A stretch of DNA of 53,621 bases, taken from the NCBI GenBank assembly GCA_018364455.1, contig JAGZLW010000011.1, positions 1-53,621 on the forward strand. The letters run 5' to 3'. Below, piece by piece: positions 35,394 through 43,264 of the stretch; position 1 is the stretch's first letter; each line of letters starts with the position of its first letter. The notes under the pieces were generated by a model that had not been told where the DNA came from, searched no databases, and worked only from the letters and a program-made list of their open reading frames with translations. Both the position numbers and the translations under genes were made by a program. This DNA is from Streptococcus mitis. Its GTDB lineage: Bacteria; Bacillota; Bacilli; Lactobacillales; Streptococcaceae.

Positions 35394-35939
35394 ATGAAAA
35401 AAGAACAAATTCCCAATCTCTTAACCATAGGTCGAATTCTCTTTATACCTATTTTTATCTTTATTTTAACGATAGGAAATTCGATAGAGAGTCATATAGT
35501 GGCAGCTATTATCTTTGCGATTGCTAGTATTACAGATTATTTAGATGGATATTTAGCTCGTAAATGGAATGTGGTCAGTAATTTTGGTAAATTTGCAGAT
35601 CCTATGGCGGATAAGTTACTAGTTATGTCGGCTTTTATTATGCTGATTGAGTTAGGTATGGCTCCAGCTTGGATTGTTGCAGTGATCATCTGTCGTGAGT
35701 TGGCTGTGACAGGTTTAAGGCTTTTATTGGTTGAAACTGGTGGAACAGTTTTAGCAGCAGCAATGCCTGGAAAAATTAAAACTTTTAGTCAGATGTTTGC
35801 CATTATTTTCTTGCTATTACATTGGACTTTGCTTGGTCAAGTTCTACTTTATGTGGCCTTGTTTTTCACTATCTACTCTGGCTATGATTATTTCAAGGGT
35901 AGTGCCTATGTATTTAAAGGGACATTTGGTTCGAAATGA
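35394..35939 (+). CDS. pgsA: CDP-diacylglycerol-glycerol-3-phosphate phosphatidyltransferase
   Basis: Membrane enzyme that makes phosphatidylglycerophosphate, the precursor of phosphatidylglycerol and cardiolipin. The 181-residue protein has the CDP-alcohol phosphotransferase signature D48-x2-D51-G52-x2-A55-R56-x8-G65-x3-D69-x3-D73 and four to five hydrophobic segments. It follows rodZ by 10 bases and overlaps ecfA1 by ATGA. Mutations in pgsA are known from daptomycin-resistant Mitis-group strains; the residues visible here look like the normal motif. Confidence 0.97.
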   Translation: MKKEQIPNLLTIGRILFIPIFIFILTIGNSIESHIVAAIIFAIASITDYLDGYLARKWNVVSNFGKFADPMADKLLVMSAFIMLIELGMAPAWIVAVIICRELAVTGLRLLLVETGGTVLAAAMPGKIKTFSQMFAIIFLLLHWTLLGQVLLYVALFFTIYSGYDYFKGSAYVFKGTFGSK

Positions 35940-36763
35940 AATCAATAATTGATGTAAAAAATCTTTCTTTTCGTTATAAGGAAAGTCAAGAATACTATGA
36001 TGTGAAGGATATTACGTTTCACGTGAAACGTGGGGAATGGCTTTCGATTGTAGGGCACAATGGTAGTGGTAAATCAACGACGGTTAGATTAATTGATGGC
36101 TTACTGGAAGCAGAATCCGGAGAGATTGTAATTGATGGCCAACGGTTGACTGAGGAAAATGTTTGGAATATACGTCGTCAAATCGGTATGGTTTTTCAAA
36201 ATCCAGACAATCAATTTGTTGGAGCGACTGTTGAAGATGATGTTGCCTTTGGTTTGGAAAATCAGGGCCTTTCTCGTCAAGAAATGAAAAAGAGAGTGGA
36301 GGAAGCTCTAGCTTTAGTTGGCATGTTGGACTTTAAAAAGAGAGAGCCAGCGCGTCTATCGGGTGGCCAAAAGCAACGTGTAGCTATTGCAGGTGTTGTA
36401 GCCCTAAGACCAGCTATTCTAATTCTAGATGAAGCAACGAGTATGTTGGATCCTGAGGGACGTAGAGAACTGATTGAGACAGTAAAAGCAATTCGAAAAG
36501 ACTATGATATGACCGTCATTTCCATTACCCATGATTTAGAAGAAGTTGCCATGAGTGATCGTGTATTGGTCATGAAAAAAGGGGAAATTGAATCAACCAG
36601 CAGTCCAAGAGAACTTTTCTCTCGAACTGATTTAGATCAAATTGGATTAGACGATCCTTTTGCCAATCAATTAAAACATTCTTTGAGCCAGAATGGCTAT
36701 GATTTGCCTGAAAATTATTTGACAGAAAGTGAGCTAGAGGATAAACTATGGGAATTGCTCTAG
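35936..36763 (+). CDS. ecfA1: ECF transporter ATPase EcfA1
   Basis: One of two ATPases of the energy-coupling-factor module that powers several vitamin-specific S components. The 275-residue protein has Walker A GHNGSGKST near 39-47, Q-loop VFQNPDNQF typical of EcfA, signature LSGGQKQR, Walker B AILILDEATSMLD and the switch His. The gene overlaps both neighbours and contains a parS site in its 5' part. No S component is adjacent, so this is a shared (group II) module. Confidence 0.97.
   Translation: MKSIIDVKNLSFRYKESQEYYDVKDITFHVKRGEWLSIVGHNGSGKSTTVRLIDGLLEAESGEIVIDGQRLTEENVWNIRRQIGMVFQNPDNQFVGATVEDDVAFGLENQGLSRQEMKKRVEEALALVGMLDFKKREPARLSGGQKQRVAIAGVVALRPAILILDEATSMLDPEGRRELIETVKAIRKDYDMTVISITHDLEEVAMSDRVLVMKKGEIESTSSPRELFSRTDLDQIGLDDPFANQLKHSLSQNGYDLPENYLTESELEDKLWELL
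36015..36030. other. parS site inside ecfA1
   Basis: CGTTTCACGTGAAACG contains the perfect 14-bp parS core. It lies about 21.7 kb right of oriC and, like the site in the yfhO-like gene, is read in frame as Phe-His-Val-Lys. Confidence 0.93.
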
Positions 36764-37587
36764 AAAATGTGAGTTTTACATATCAAGAAGGGACTCCCTT
36801 AGCTTCAACAGCTTTGTCAGATGTTTCTTTAACGATTGAAGATGGTTCTTATACGGCTTTAATTGGCCATACAGGTAGTGGCAAATCAACTATTTTACAA
36901 CTCTTAAATGGTTTATTGGTGCCAAGTCAAGGAAGTGTACGAGTTTTTGATACCTTAATCACCTCGACTTCTAAAAATAAAGATATTCGTCAAATTAGAA
37001 AACAGGTTGGCTTGGTATTTCAGTTTGCTGAAAATCAAATTTTTGAAGAAACAGTATTGAAAGACGTTGCTTTTGGACCACAAAATTTTGGAGTTTCTGA
37101 AGAAGATGCGGAGCAGATTGCGCGTGAGAAACTGGCTCTGGTTGGAATTGATAAATCACTTTTTGATCGTAGCCCGTTTGAGCTATCAGGTGGACAAATG
37201 AGACGTGTCGCCATTGCAGGTATACTTGCCATGGAGCCAGCTATATTAGTCTTAGATGAACCCACAGCAGGCCTAGATCCCCTGGGAAGAAAAGAGCTGA
37301 TGAATTTGTTCAAAAAACTCCACCAGTCAGGGATGACCATTGTCTTGGTAACGCATTTGATGAATGATGTTGCTGAATATGCAAATCAAGTCTATGTGAT
37401 GGAAAAGGGATGTTTAGTTAAGGGTGGTAAACCAAGTGATGTCTTTCAAGATGTTGTCTTTATGGAAGAAGTGCAGTTGGGAGTACCTAAAATTACATCC
37501 TTTTGTAAACGATTGGCTGATAGAGGCGTGTCATTTAAACGATTACCGATTAAGATAGAGGAGTTCAAGGAGTCGCTAAATGGATAG
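36748..37587 (+). CDS. ecfA2: ECF transporter ATPase EcfA2
   Basis: Second ATPase of the ECF module, 279 residues, with Walker A GHTGSGKST near 40-48, the Q-loop VFQFAENQIFEETV that is diagnostic of EcfA2, signature LSGGQMRR and Walker B AILVLDEPTAGLD. It overlaps ecfA1 by 16 bases and ecfT by 8. It pairs with EcfA1 in the cytoplasm to drive toppling of the S component. Confidence 0.97.
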   Translation: MGIALENVSFTYQEGTPLASTALSDVSLTIEDGSYTALIGHTGSGKSTILQLLNGLLVPSQGSVRVFDTLITSTSKNKDIRQIRKQVGLVFQFAENQIFEETVLKDVAFGPQNFGVSEEDAEQIAREKLALVGIDKSLFDRSPFELSGGQMRRVAIAGILAMEPAILVLDEPTAGLDPLGRKELMNLFKKLHQSGMTIVLVTHLMNDVAEYANQVYVMEKGCLVKGGKPSDVFQDVVFMEEVQLGVPKITSFCKRLADRGVSFKRLPIKIEEFKESLNG

Positions 37588-38374
37588 TATGATTTTGGGG
37601 CGTTATATCCCAGGGGATTCGATTGTTCACCGATTGGATCCACGTAGCAAATTACTGGCTATGATGCTACTGATTTTAATCGTTTTTTGGGCTAATAATC
37701 CCTTGACGAATCTGATTCTTTTTATAGCGACAGGGATCTTTATTGCCTTGTCAGGAGTATCTATTTCATTCTTTATTCAGGGCTTGAAATCTATGTTTTT
37801 CTTGATTGCCTTCACAACTATTTTCCAACTTTTTTTCATTTCTAATGGGAATGTTTTATTTGAGTTTTCGTTTGTGAGAATCACGGATTATGCTTTGCAA
37901 CAAGCTGGGATTATTTTTTGTCGTTTTGTATTGATTATTTTCTTTTCAACTTTGTTAACCTTAACGACCATGCCTTTAAGTTTGGCATCAGCTGTCGAAG
38001 CTTTGTTAGCGCCTTTAAAGCGTGTGAAAGTTCCAGTTCATGAAATTGGATTGATGCTGTCCATGAGTTTACGTTTTGTCCCAACCTTGATGGATGATAC
38101 GACGCGGATTATGAATGCGCAGAAAGCACGTGGAGTGGATTTTGGTGAAGGAAGCATCGTTCAAAAAGTAAAGGCGATGATTCCCATTTTGATTCCTCTT
38201 TTTGCGACAAGTTTAAAACGTGCGGATTCCTTGGCTATCGCCATGGAAGCGCGTGGTTATCAGGGTGGAAAAGGCAGAAGTCAATACCGACAATTGAAAT
38301 GGACTCGAAAGGATACGCTGACCATTCTTGTTGTTCTCGTACTTGGTTGTTGTTTATTTTTCTTAAAATCTTAG
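37580..38374 (+). CDS. ecfT: ECF transporter transmembrane protein EcfT
   Basis: Membrane coupling subunit (264 residues) that links the EcfA1-EcfA2 motor to S components for vitamins such as riboflavin, folate or pantothenate. It has four to five hydrophobic segments and two Ala-Arg-Gly motifs (KARGVDFG near 179 and EARGYQGG near 226) on the coupling helices that insert into the ATPases. It ends the pgsA-ecfA1-A2-T block; mreC follows after 59 bases. Confidence 0.96.
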   Translation: MDSMILGRYIPGDSIVHRLDPRSKLLAMMLLILIVFWANNPLTNLILFIATGIFIALSGVSISFFIQGLKSMFFLIAFTTIFQLFFISNGNVLFEFSFVRITDYALQQAGIIFCRFVLIIFFSTLLTLTTMPLSLASAVEALLAPLKRVKVPVHEIGLMLSMSLRFVPTLMDDTTRIMNAQKARGVDFGEGSIVQKVKAMIPILIPLFATSLKRADSLAIAMEARGYQGGKGRSQYRQLKWTRKDTLTILVVLVLGCCLFFLKS

Positions 38375-38403
38375 TAGATTTCAGGAATTGATAAAAAAGT
38401 TAC

Positions 38404-38424
38404 TGTAACAGTTTTTGATATAAA
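38404..38424 (+). promoter_or_regulatory. Candidate mreC promoter
   Basis: TATAAA -10-like hexamer at 38419-38424. A TGTAAC at 38404-38409 resembles half of a WalR site, but the second half (TTGATA) is poor. Confidence 0.35.
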
Positions 38425-38433
38425 GGTAGGGAT

Positions 38434-39252
38434 ATGAACCGTTTTAAAAAATCAAAATATGTCATTATTGTTTTTGTCACTGTTCTGCTTGTGTCAGCTC
38501 TCTTAGCTACGACTTATTCAAGTACAATTGTGACAAAATTAGGAGATGGAATCTCATTGGTTGATAGAGTTGTGCAAAAACCTTTTCGGTGGTTTGATTC
38601 TGTCAAATCAGATTTGGCTCATTTGACACGAACATATAATGAAAATGAAAGTTTGAAGAAACAGATTTACCAGTTAGAAGTTAAATCAAATGAGGCGGAA
38701 AGTTTAAAGACAGAAAATGAACAATTGCGTCAATTGCTTGGTATGAAGTCCAAGTTGCAAGCTACAAAGACTTTGGCAGCAGATGTTATTATGCGTTCTC
38801 CGGTATCTTGGAAGCAGGAATTGACCTTAGATGTAGGTAAATCAAAAGGGGCTTCTGAGAACATGTTAGCTATTGCAAATGGTGGCTTGATTGGGAGTGT
38901 TTCAAAAGTAGAGGAGAACTCTACTATGGTCAACCTTTTGACAAATACGGAAAATGCTGATAAGATTTCTGTTAAAATTCAACATGGTTCTACTACAATT
39001 TATGGGATTATTGTTGGCTATGACAAGGAAAATGAAGTTCTAAAAATTAGTCAATTAAATAGTAGTAGCGATATTAGTACAGGCGATAAGGTGACAACGG
39101 GTGGATTAGGAAACTTTAACGTTGCGGATATTCCTGTTGGTGAAGTGGTTGCCACAACGCATAGTACAGACTATTTGACACGAGAAGTAACTGTTAAATT
39201 GAGTGCAGATACTCATAATGTGGATGTGATAGAATTAGTGGGGAATTCATAA
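38434..39252 (+). CDS. mreC: Cell-shape protein MreC
   Basis: Elongasome scaffold that, with MreD, positions peripheral peptidoglycan synthases at midcell. The 272-residue protein has one transmembrane segment at about 8-28, an extracellular coiled coil at about 65-105 (repeated ESLK and EN heptads) and a beta-barrel domain at about 115-270. Streptococci keep MreCD and RodZ without MreB. The stop codon overlaps the mreD start (TAATG). Confidence 0.96.
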   Translation: MNRFKKSKYVIIVFVTVLLVSALLATTYSSTIVTKLGDGISLVDRVVQKPFRWFDSVKSDLAHLTRTYNENESLKKQIYQLEVKSNEAESLKTENEQLRQLLGMKSKLQATKTLAADVIMRSPVSWKQELTLDVGKSKGASENMLAIANGGLIGSVSKVEENSTMVNLLTNTENADKISVKIQHGSTTIYGIIVGYDKENEVLKISQLNSSSDISTGDKVTTGGLGNFNVADIPVGEVVATTHSTDYLTREVTVKLSADTHNVDVIELVGNS

Positions 39253-39746
39253 TGAGACAGTTGAAGCGGGTTGGAGTGTTTTTATTGCTTCCTTTCTTTG
39301 TTCTAATTGACGCCCATATTAGTCAGCTTCTGGGCTCATTTTTCCCCCATGTACATTTGGCTAGTCATTTTCTTTTTCTATTTCTATTATTTGAGACGAT
39401 AGAAGTATCAGAGTATCTCTACCTAGTCTATTGTTTTGTGATAGGCTTGGTTTACGATGTTTACTTTTTCCATCTAATAGGGATTGCAACTCTCTTATTT
39501 ATCTTATTGGGAGTCTTTCTTCATAAATTGAATAGTGTTATTTTATTGAATCGTTGGACAAGAATCTTGGCTATGATTGTTATGAGTTTTCTATTTGATA
39601 TGGGAGCTTATCTCTTTGCATTAGCGGTAGGTTTAACTCTAGATAGTCTGCCGATTTTTATCGTTTATAGCCTAGTACCATCCATGATTTTAAATCTTGT
39701 GTGGATGCTTATTTTTCAGTTTATTTTTGAAAGATATTATCTATAA
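39252..39746 (+). CDS. mreD: Cell-shape protein MreD
   Basis: Small integral membrane partner of MreC. The 164-residue protein is almost entirely hydrophobic, with five or six predicted transmembrane segments, and matches the usual MreD length. Its start shares one base with the mreC stop. pcsB follows after a 93-base spacer with its own promoter and a weak hairpin. Confidence 0.93.
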   Translation: MRQLKRVGVFLLLPFFVLIDAHISQLLGSFFPHVHLASHFLFLFLLFETIEVSEYLYLVYCFVIGLVYDVYFFHLIGIATLLFILLGVFLHKLNSVILLNRWTRILAMIVMSFLFDMGAYLFALAVGLTLDSLPIFIVYSLVPSMILNLVWMLIFQFIFERYYL

Positions 39747-39760
39747 GAAAGAAACAAAAA

Positions 39761-39804
39761 TGTAACAAAGGCGTAATATTCATTAGGCCTTTTTTTGGTA
39801 TACT
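39761..39804 (+). promoter_or_regulatory. pcsB promoter with WalR (VicR)-type box
   Basis: TGTAAC-AAAGG-CGTAAT (39761-39777) fits the WalR direct repeat TGTWAH-N5-TGTWAH with one change; the -10 TATACT is at 39799-39804. WalRK control of pcsB is established in pneumococcus. A weak stem AAAGGC/GCCTTT followed by T4 overlaps the box and may partly end mreCD transcripts. Confidence 0.85.
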
Positions 39805-39839
39805 AGTATTGTCTTTAAAAGAAGGAGTATCTACGTAAT

Positions 39840-41027
39840 ATGAAGAAAAAAATCTTAGCGTCACTTTTATTAAGTACAGTAATGGTTTCTCAAGTAGCTG
39901 TTTTAACAACTGCGCATGCAGAAACGACTGATGACAAAATTGCTGCTCAAGATAATAAAATTAGTAACTTAACAGCGCAACAACAAGAAGCCCAAAAACA
40001 AGTTGACCAAATTCAGGAGCAAGTATCAGCTATTCAAGCTGAGCAATCTAACTTGCAAGCTGAAAATGATAGATTACAAGCAGAATCCAAAAAACTTGAG
40101 AGTGAGATTACAGAACTTTCTAAAAACATTGTATCTCGCAATGATTCTTTGGAAAAACAAGCTCGTAGTGCTCAAACAAATGGAGCTGCAACTAGCTACA
40201 TCAATACGATTGTAAATTCAAAATCAATTACAGAAGCTATTTCACGTGTAGCAGCAATGAATGAAATCGTATCTGCTAACAACAAAATGTTGGAACAACA
40301 AAAAGCAGATAAAAAAGCAATTTCTGAGAAGCAAGTGGCAAACAATGACGCAATTAATACAGTAATTGCAAATCAACAGAAATTGTCTGATGATGCGCAA
40401 GCTTTAACAACGAAACAAGCTGAGTTGAAGGCTGCAGAATTAAATCTTGCTGCTGAAAAAGCTACAGCAGAAGATGAAAAAGCAAGTTTGCTAGAGAAAA
40501 AAGCAGAAGCAGAAGTAGCAGCAAAAGCAGCAGCAGAGGCAGAAGCAGCTTACAAGGCAAAACAAGTAAGTCAACAACAAACAGTTGTTGCTTCTGGAAA
40601 TACGACTTTTGCAGCACAGGTTCAAGCTGTAGCTTCTTCGGAATCAGCAACATATACTCCTGTGGCAGTCAAACAACGCCCAACATACAGTACAAACGCT
40701 TCAAGTTATCCAATTGGAGAATGTACATGGGGAGTTAAAACATTAGCACCTTGGGCTGGAGACTATTGGGGTAATGGAGCACAGTGGGCTACAAGCGCAG
40801 CTGCTGCAGGATTCCGTACAGGTTCAACACCTCAAGTTGGTGCTATTGCATGTTGGAATGATGGTGGATATGGACACGTAGCGGTAGTCACTGCTGTAGA
40901 ATCAACAACACGTATCCAAGTGTCAGAATCAAATTATGCTGGTAATCGCACGCTTGGAAATCATCGTGGGTGGTTCAATCCGACAACTACGTCTTCAGGT
41001 TTTGTAACATATATTTATGCAGATTAA
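39840..41027 (+). CDS. pcsB: Secreted peptidoglycan-splitting protein PcsB
   Basis: Essential daughter-cell separation hydrolase in pneumococcus, activated by the FtsEX complex. The 395-residue precursor has a signal peptide (1-27, cut after AHA), two coiled-coil blocks (about 30-130 and 150-240), an Ala-rich linker (about 215-240) and a C-terminal CHAP domain with catalytic C295 and H346. The long coiled coil is the part that contacts FtsEX. The sequence ends with the usual SGFVTYIYAD. No ftsEX adjoins it; it follows mreCD. Confidence 0.97.
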   Translation: MKKKILASLLLSTVMVSQVAVLTTAHAETTDDKIAAQDNKISNLTAQQQEAQKQVDQIQEQVSAIQAEQSNLQAENDRLQAESKKLESEITELSKNIVSRNDSLEKQARSAQTNGAATSYINTIVNSKSITEAISRVAAMNEIVSANNKMLEQQKADKKAISEKQVANNDAINTVIANQQKLSDDAQALTTKQAELKAAELNLAAEKATAEDEKASLLEKKAEAEVAAKAAAEAEAAYKAKQVSQQQTVVASGNTTFAAQVQAVASSESATYTPVAVKQRPTYSTNASSYPIGECTWGVKTLAPWAGDYWGNGAQWATSAAAAGFRTGSTPQVGAIACWNDGGYGHVAVVTAVESTTRIQVSESNYAGNRTLGNHRGWFNPTTTSSGFVTYIYAD

Positions 41028-41032
41028 TTTAC

Positions 41033-41059
41033 AGAGGGACTCGAATAGAGCCCTCTTTT
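41033..41059 (+). terminator. Terminator after pcsB
   Basis: AGAGGG-A-CTC / GAG-CCCTCT stem with a one-base bulge, then TTTTC. Confidence 0.85.
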
Positions 41060-41105
41060 CAAGTTTTACCGTGATAATCCCTATTAAAAATTATATCAAA
41101 ACAGC

Positions 41106-41134
41106 TTGAAAATATTGAAAAAGTATGGTAAAAT
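41106..41134 (+). promoter_or_regulatory. rpsB-tsf promoter
   Basis: -35 TTGAAA (41106-41111), 17-base spacer, extended -10 TGG-TAAAAT (-10 at 41129-41134). It leaves a leader of about 110 bases before rpsB. I recognise no known leader RNA in it, though the length would allow r-protein feedback. Confidence 0.88.
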
Positions 41135-41250
41135 GAAACTTGTCGTGTGAACGATAATACTCATTCTTGATGAATTGTGAAACAGTTGCTCTTGGGTCGT
41201 TTTGCAAGTTGAAGTCAAGAAGAGGAAAAAAACAAAAAGGAGAAATACTC

Positions 41251-42030
41251 ATGGCAGTAATTTCAATGAAACAACTTCTTGAGGCTGGTGTACACTTTGG
41301 TCACCAAACTCGTCGCTGGAACCCTAAGATGGCTAAGTACATCTTTACTGAGCGTAACGGAATCCACGTTATCGACTTGCAACAAACAGTAAAATACGCT
41401 GACCAAGCATACGACTTCATGCGTGATGCAGCAGCTAACGATGCAGTTGTATTGTTCGTTGGTACTAAGAAACAAGCAGCTGATGCAGTTGCTGAAGAAG
41501 CAGTACGTTCAGGTCAATACTTCATCAACCACCGTTGGTTGGGTGGAACTCTTACAAACTGGGGAACAATCCAAAAACGTATCGCTCGTTTGAAAGAAAT
41601 CAAACGTATGGAAGAAGATGGAACTTTCGAAGTTCTTCCTAAGAAAGAAGTTGCACTTCTTAATAAACAACGTGCACGTCTTGAAAAATTCTTGGGTGGT
41701 ATCGAAGATATGCCTCGTATCCCAGATGTTATGTACGTAGTTGATCCACATAAAGAGCAAATCGCTGTTAAAGAAGCTAAGAAATTGGGAATCCCAGTTG
41801 TAGCGATGGTTGACACAAACACTGATCCAGATGATATCGATGTAATCATCCCAGCTAACGATGATGCTATCCGCGCTGTTAAATTGATCACAGCTAAATT
41901 GGCTGACGCTATCATCGAAGGACGTCAAGGTGAAGATGCAGCAGCAGTTGAAGCAGAATTTGCAGCTTCAGAAGCTCAAGCAGATTCAATCGAAGAAATC
42001 GTTGAAGTTGTAGAAGGCGACAACGCTTAA
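41251..42030 (+). CDS. rpsB: 30S ribosomal protein S2
   Basis: Late-assembling small-subunit protein that docks S1-type factors and helps mRNA binding. The 259-residue product shows the S2 signatures near its start (VHFGHQTRRWNPKM) and in the C-terminal part (IPVVAMVDTNTDPDDIDVIIPANDDAI). I chose the ATG at 41251 (MAVISMKQLLE), which follows AAAAAGGAG; the longer frame runs through the leader. Codons are strongly biased, as for a highly expressed gene. The acidic tail is typical of streptococci. Confidence 0.98.
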   Translation: MAVISMKQLLEAGVHFGHQTRRWNPKMAKYIFTERNGIHVIDLQQTVKYADQAYDFMRDAAANDAVVLFVGTKKQAADAVAEEAVRSGQYFINHRWLGGTLTNWGTIQKRIARLKEIKRMEEDGTFEVLPKKEVALLNKQRARLEKFLGGIEDMPRIPDVMYVVDPHKEQIAVKEAKKLGIPVVAMVDTNTDPDDIDVIIPANDDAIRAVKLITAKLADAIIEGRQGEDAAAVEAEFAASEAQADSIEEIVEVVEGDNA

Positions 42031-42051
42031 TTCATATAAATAGTAATTACC

Positions 42052-42101
42052 TAGGAGGGCGGGGCTTAGCCCGGCTCTCCTATTTTTAAAAAATATAGGA
42101 G
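42052..42101 (+). promoter_or_regulatory. Possible attenuator / SD-masking switch between rpsB and tsf
   Basis: A GC-rich hairpin TAGGAG...CTCCTA (42052-42082) followed by TTTTT looks like a terminator. Its 3' arm CTCCTAT can instead pair with ATAGGAG at 42095-42101, which is the tsf ribosome site. The two structures exclude each other. Confidence 0.65.
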
Positions 42102-42108
42102 AATCAAA

Positions 42109-43149
42109 ATGGCAGAAATTACAGCTAAACTTGTAAAAGAGTTGCGTGAAAAATCTGGTGCCGGAGTTATGGACGCTAAAAAAGCGCTTGTAGAAACAGA
42201 CGGTGACATCGAAAAAGCGATTGAATTGCTTCGTGAAAAAGGTATGGCTAAGGCAGCTAAGAAGGCTGACCGTGTTGCTGCAGAAGGTTTGACTGGTGTT
42301 TACGTTAACGGTAATGTTGCAGCAGTTATTGAAGTAAATGCTGAAACTGACTTCGTTGCGAAAAACGCTCAATTCGTTGAATTGGTAAATACTACAGCTA
42401 AAGTTATTGCTGAAGGAAAACCTGCTAACAATGAAGAAGCTCTTGCTTTGACAATGCCTTCAGGTGAAACTCTTGAAGCAGCTTATGTGTCTGCAACAGC
42501 GACTATCGGAGAAAAAATCTCATTCCGTCGCTTTGCTTTGATTGAAAAAACAGATGCACAACACTTCGGAGCATACCAACACAACGGTGGCCGTATTGGT
42601 GTTATCTCTGTTATTGAAGGTGGAGACGAAGCGCTTGCTAAACAAATCTCAATGCACATTGCTGCGATGAAACCAACAGTTCTTTCTTACAAAGAATTGG
42701 ATGAGCAATTTGTTAAAGATGAGTTGGCTCAATTGAACCACGTAATCGACCAAGACAACGAAAGCCGTGCAATGGTTAACAAACCAGCTCTTCCACACTT
42801 GAAGTATGGATCAAAAGCACAATTGACTGATGAAGTAATCGCTCAAGCTGAAGCTGATATCAAAGCTGAGTTAGCTGCAGAAGGAAAACCAGAAAAAATC
42901 TGGGACAAAATTATCCCAGGTAAAATGGATCGCTTCATGCTTGACAACACTAAAGTTGACCAAGCTTACACACTTCTTGCACAAGTTTACATCATGGATG
43001 ATAGCAAGACAGTTGAAGCATACCTTGAATCAGTTAACGCTTCAGTAGTTGAGTTCGCTCGCTTTGAAGTTGGTGAAGGTATCGAAAAAGCTGCAAACGA
43101 CTTTGAAGCTGAAGTTGCAGCTACAATGGCAGCAGCCTTGAATAACTAA
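42109..43149 (+). CDS. tsf: Translation elongation factor Ts
   Basis: Nucleotide exchange factor that recycles EF-Tu-GDP to EF-Tu-GTP. The 346-residue protein has the N-terminal UBA-like domain (ITAKLVKELREKSGAGVMDAKKALVE), the TDFVAKN motif near 80 that contacts EF-Tu, and a long coiled-coil/dimerisation part. The length is that of streptococcal EF-Ts, longer than in E. coli. It has heavy codon bias like rpsB and is followed by a strong terminator. Confidence 0.98.
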   Translation: MAEITAKLVKELREKSGAGVMDAKKALVETDGDIEKAIELLREKGMAKAAKKADRVAAEGLTGVYVNGNVAAVIEVNAETDFVAKNAQFVELVNTTAKVIAEGKPANNEEALALTMPSGETLEAAYVSATATIGEKISFRRFALIEKTDAQHFGAYQHNGGRIGVISVIEGGDEALAKQISMHIAAMKPTVLSYKELDEQFVKDELAQLNHVIDQDNESRAMVNKPALPHLKYGSKAQLTDEVIAQAEADIKAELAAEGKPEKIWDKIIPGKMDRFMLDNTKVDQAYTLLAQVYIMDDSKTVEAYLESVNASVVEFARFEVGEGIEKAANDFEAEVAATMAAALNN

Positions 43150-43155
43150 TTATAG

Positions 43156-43182
43156 AAAGGAAGTAAATTTGCTTCCTTTTTT
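43156..43182 (+). terminator. Terminator after tsf
   Basis: AAAGGAAG / CTTCCTTT 8-bp stem followed by TTT. It lies 6 bases beyond the tsf stop. Confidence 0.9.
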
Positions 43183-43227
43183 CTATGCAGTCGCTCCTTA
43201 TAGGGAGAACTTCCTATTTTCAAGGTA

Positions 43228-43254
43228 AAAATAAAAAGCCCTATAATAAGGGCT
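43228..43254 (-). terminator. Terminator after cysK
   Basis: AGCCCT / AGGGCT stem (43237-43254), followed on the minus strand by TTTTATTTTT. It is convergent with tsf. Confidence 0.88.
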
Positions 43255-43264
43255 AATTGGGAGA

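Noticed and set aside
38404..38420. WalR box upstream of mreC (TGTAAC-AGTTT-TTGATA).
   Set aside because: Only the first half matches; the second half differs at several required positions.
40462..40653. Leucine-rich 63-codon frame antisense to pcsB.
   Set aside because: It is the complement of Ala/Lys/Glu repeats in the PcsB linker, so its hydrophobic look is an artefact.
41509..41928. Two overlapping antisense frames of 139 and 133 codons in rpsB.
   Set aside because: Strong codon bias of rpsB leaves few stops on the other strand; no ribosome sites or promoters.
43184..43228. Short spacer CTCCTTATAGGGAG after tsf, considered as a BOX or RUP repeat remnant.
   Set aside because: It matches neither repeat consensus that I know and there is no second copy in the window.
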